31,384 nucleotides of DNA from JBGOUJ01 sp041477005 (GTDB taxonomy: Bacteria > Acidobacteriota > Terriglobia > Bryobacterales > JACQDG01), in NCBI GenBank assembly GCA_041477005.1, contig JBGOUJ010000014.1:1-31384 (forward strand). Reading direction: 5' to 3'. Under the pieces are notes generated by a model that worked only from the letters and a program-made list of their open reading frames with translations, was not told the DNA's origin and searched no databases. Shown here in pieces: positions 31,080-31,384 of the stretch (the first letter of the stretch is position 1; every line of letters begins with the position of its first letter). Both the position numbers and the translations under genes were made by a program.

Positions 31080-31384
31080 ACACGTCCCTTGTTGTTGAAG
31101 TGGCCCGCCGCGCCCCCTCGAGATCGGGTTGAGCAGCAGCTTTCTCCGCGCCCGTCGGACGATCGGACCAGCCGCGCTGTGGTGGCTCAGCGGATGCCTC
31201 CACCAGTTTACCCGCATTGTGAATGGAAGCGCACGAGGATCGTTCCAGCAAGGCGGCTGTCGAGGCTCCTTTCACCGCCGAGACGCGGAGCACGCAGAGG
31301 CTGGAAACAAAGGGTTGCCTCAGCGCTCTCGGCGTCTCCGCGGTGAATCCAATCGGTTTTCTTCCTTCGCGCCGTCGGCCGTAG
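31080..31384. other. Gene-free upstream region of the PQQ operon
   Basis: No reading frame here has coding character. It presumably holds the operon promoter on the reverse strand, but no good -35/-10 pair was identified. The last 115 bases carry the inverted repeat noted separately. Confidence 0.5.
31272..31346. repeat. Inverted repeat of the CACCGCxGAGACGC type
   Basis: TCACCGCCGAGACGC (31272-31286) faces GCGTCTCCGCGGTGA (31332-31346), matching 14 of 15 bases as an inverted repeat with 45 bases between. The left arm continues GGAGCACGCAGAG. Sequences of this look occur as dispersed intergenic repeats in many bacterial genomes, so it may be a mobile or REP-like element. Confidence 0.65.

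Noticed and set aside
1..31384. CRISPR array, tRNA, rRNA, riboswitch or origin
   Set aside because: No regularly spaced direct repeats, cloverleaf sequences, rRNA segments, known riboswitch cores or DnaA-box clusters were recognised by eye.

Overview
The window looks like one contiguous stretch of a GC-rich bacterial chromosome, most probably from an Acidobacteriota member of the Bryobacterales/Solibacter type. This is inferred from gene content: Tat-exported sugar-isomerase-like TIM barrels, long Ser/Thr kinases fused to TolB/WD40 propellers, a PQQ dehydrogenase beside a multiheme cytochrome, YVTN propellers and several toxin-antitoxin modules. There is no rRNA, tRNA or ribosomal protein gene to fix the taxonomy.

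Layout. 1-5940 is a sugar and organic-acid region: a D-2-hydroxyacid dehydrogenase with an MFS transporter, a reverse-strand coiled-coil protein (2431-2844), then a Na+/solute symporter, a small membrane protein and galactokinase in a tight, translationally coupled run. 6124-9620 is a metal-uptake cluster: a small His/Cys-rich exported protein, a porin-like outer-membrane protein, a TroA/ZnuA-type binding protein and an ABC-3 permease. No ATPase gene is present; a broken response-regulator remnant follows the permease. 10004-15779 holds two Tat-type TIM-barrel proteins, a DUF3500-like Tat protein, three response regulators in a row (HD-GYP, LuxR-type, single domain) and a monoheme cytochrome c.

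15996-18862 is accessory DNA: a Phd/VapC-type toxin-antitoxin pair behind a perfect palindrome, then an IS-like element with a DUF6788-like ORF and a DDE transposase that share a repeated start region. 18863-20304 has a YVTN beta-propeller and a convergent cytochrome. 20597-24536 contains a full kinase-TolB gene, a higBA pair, the 5' stump of a second kinase gene whose catalytic lysine is lost, an RHH antitoxin whose PIN toxin is cut after 19 codons, and a scar joining the promoter/start of a kinase gene directly to the last codons of a kinase gene. On the reverse strand, 31079 to 26114 is an apparent operon of PQQ dehydrogenase, pentaheme cytochrome and kinase-TolB, followed downstream by an M20 peptidase.

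The most notable signal is 20.5-24.5 kb: a kinase-TolB family that has been copied and collapsed at this locus, with toxin-antitoxin genes lying among and broken by the debris. Second is the metal-uptake cluster without an ATPase, and third the PQQ/pentaheme/kinase operon.
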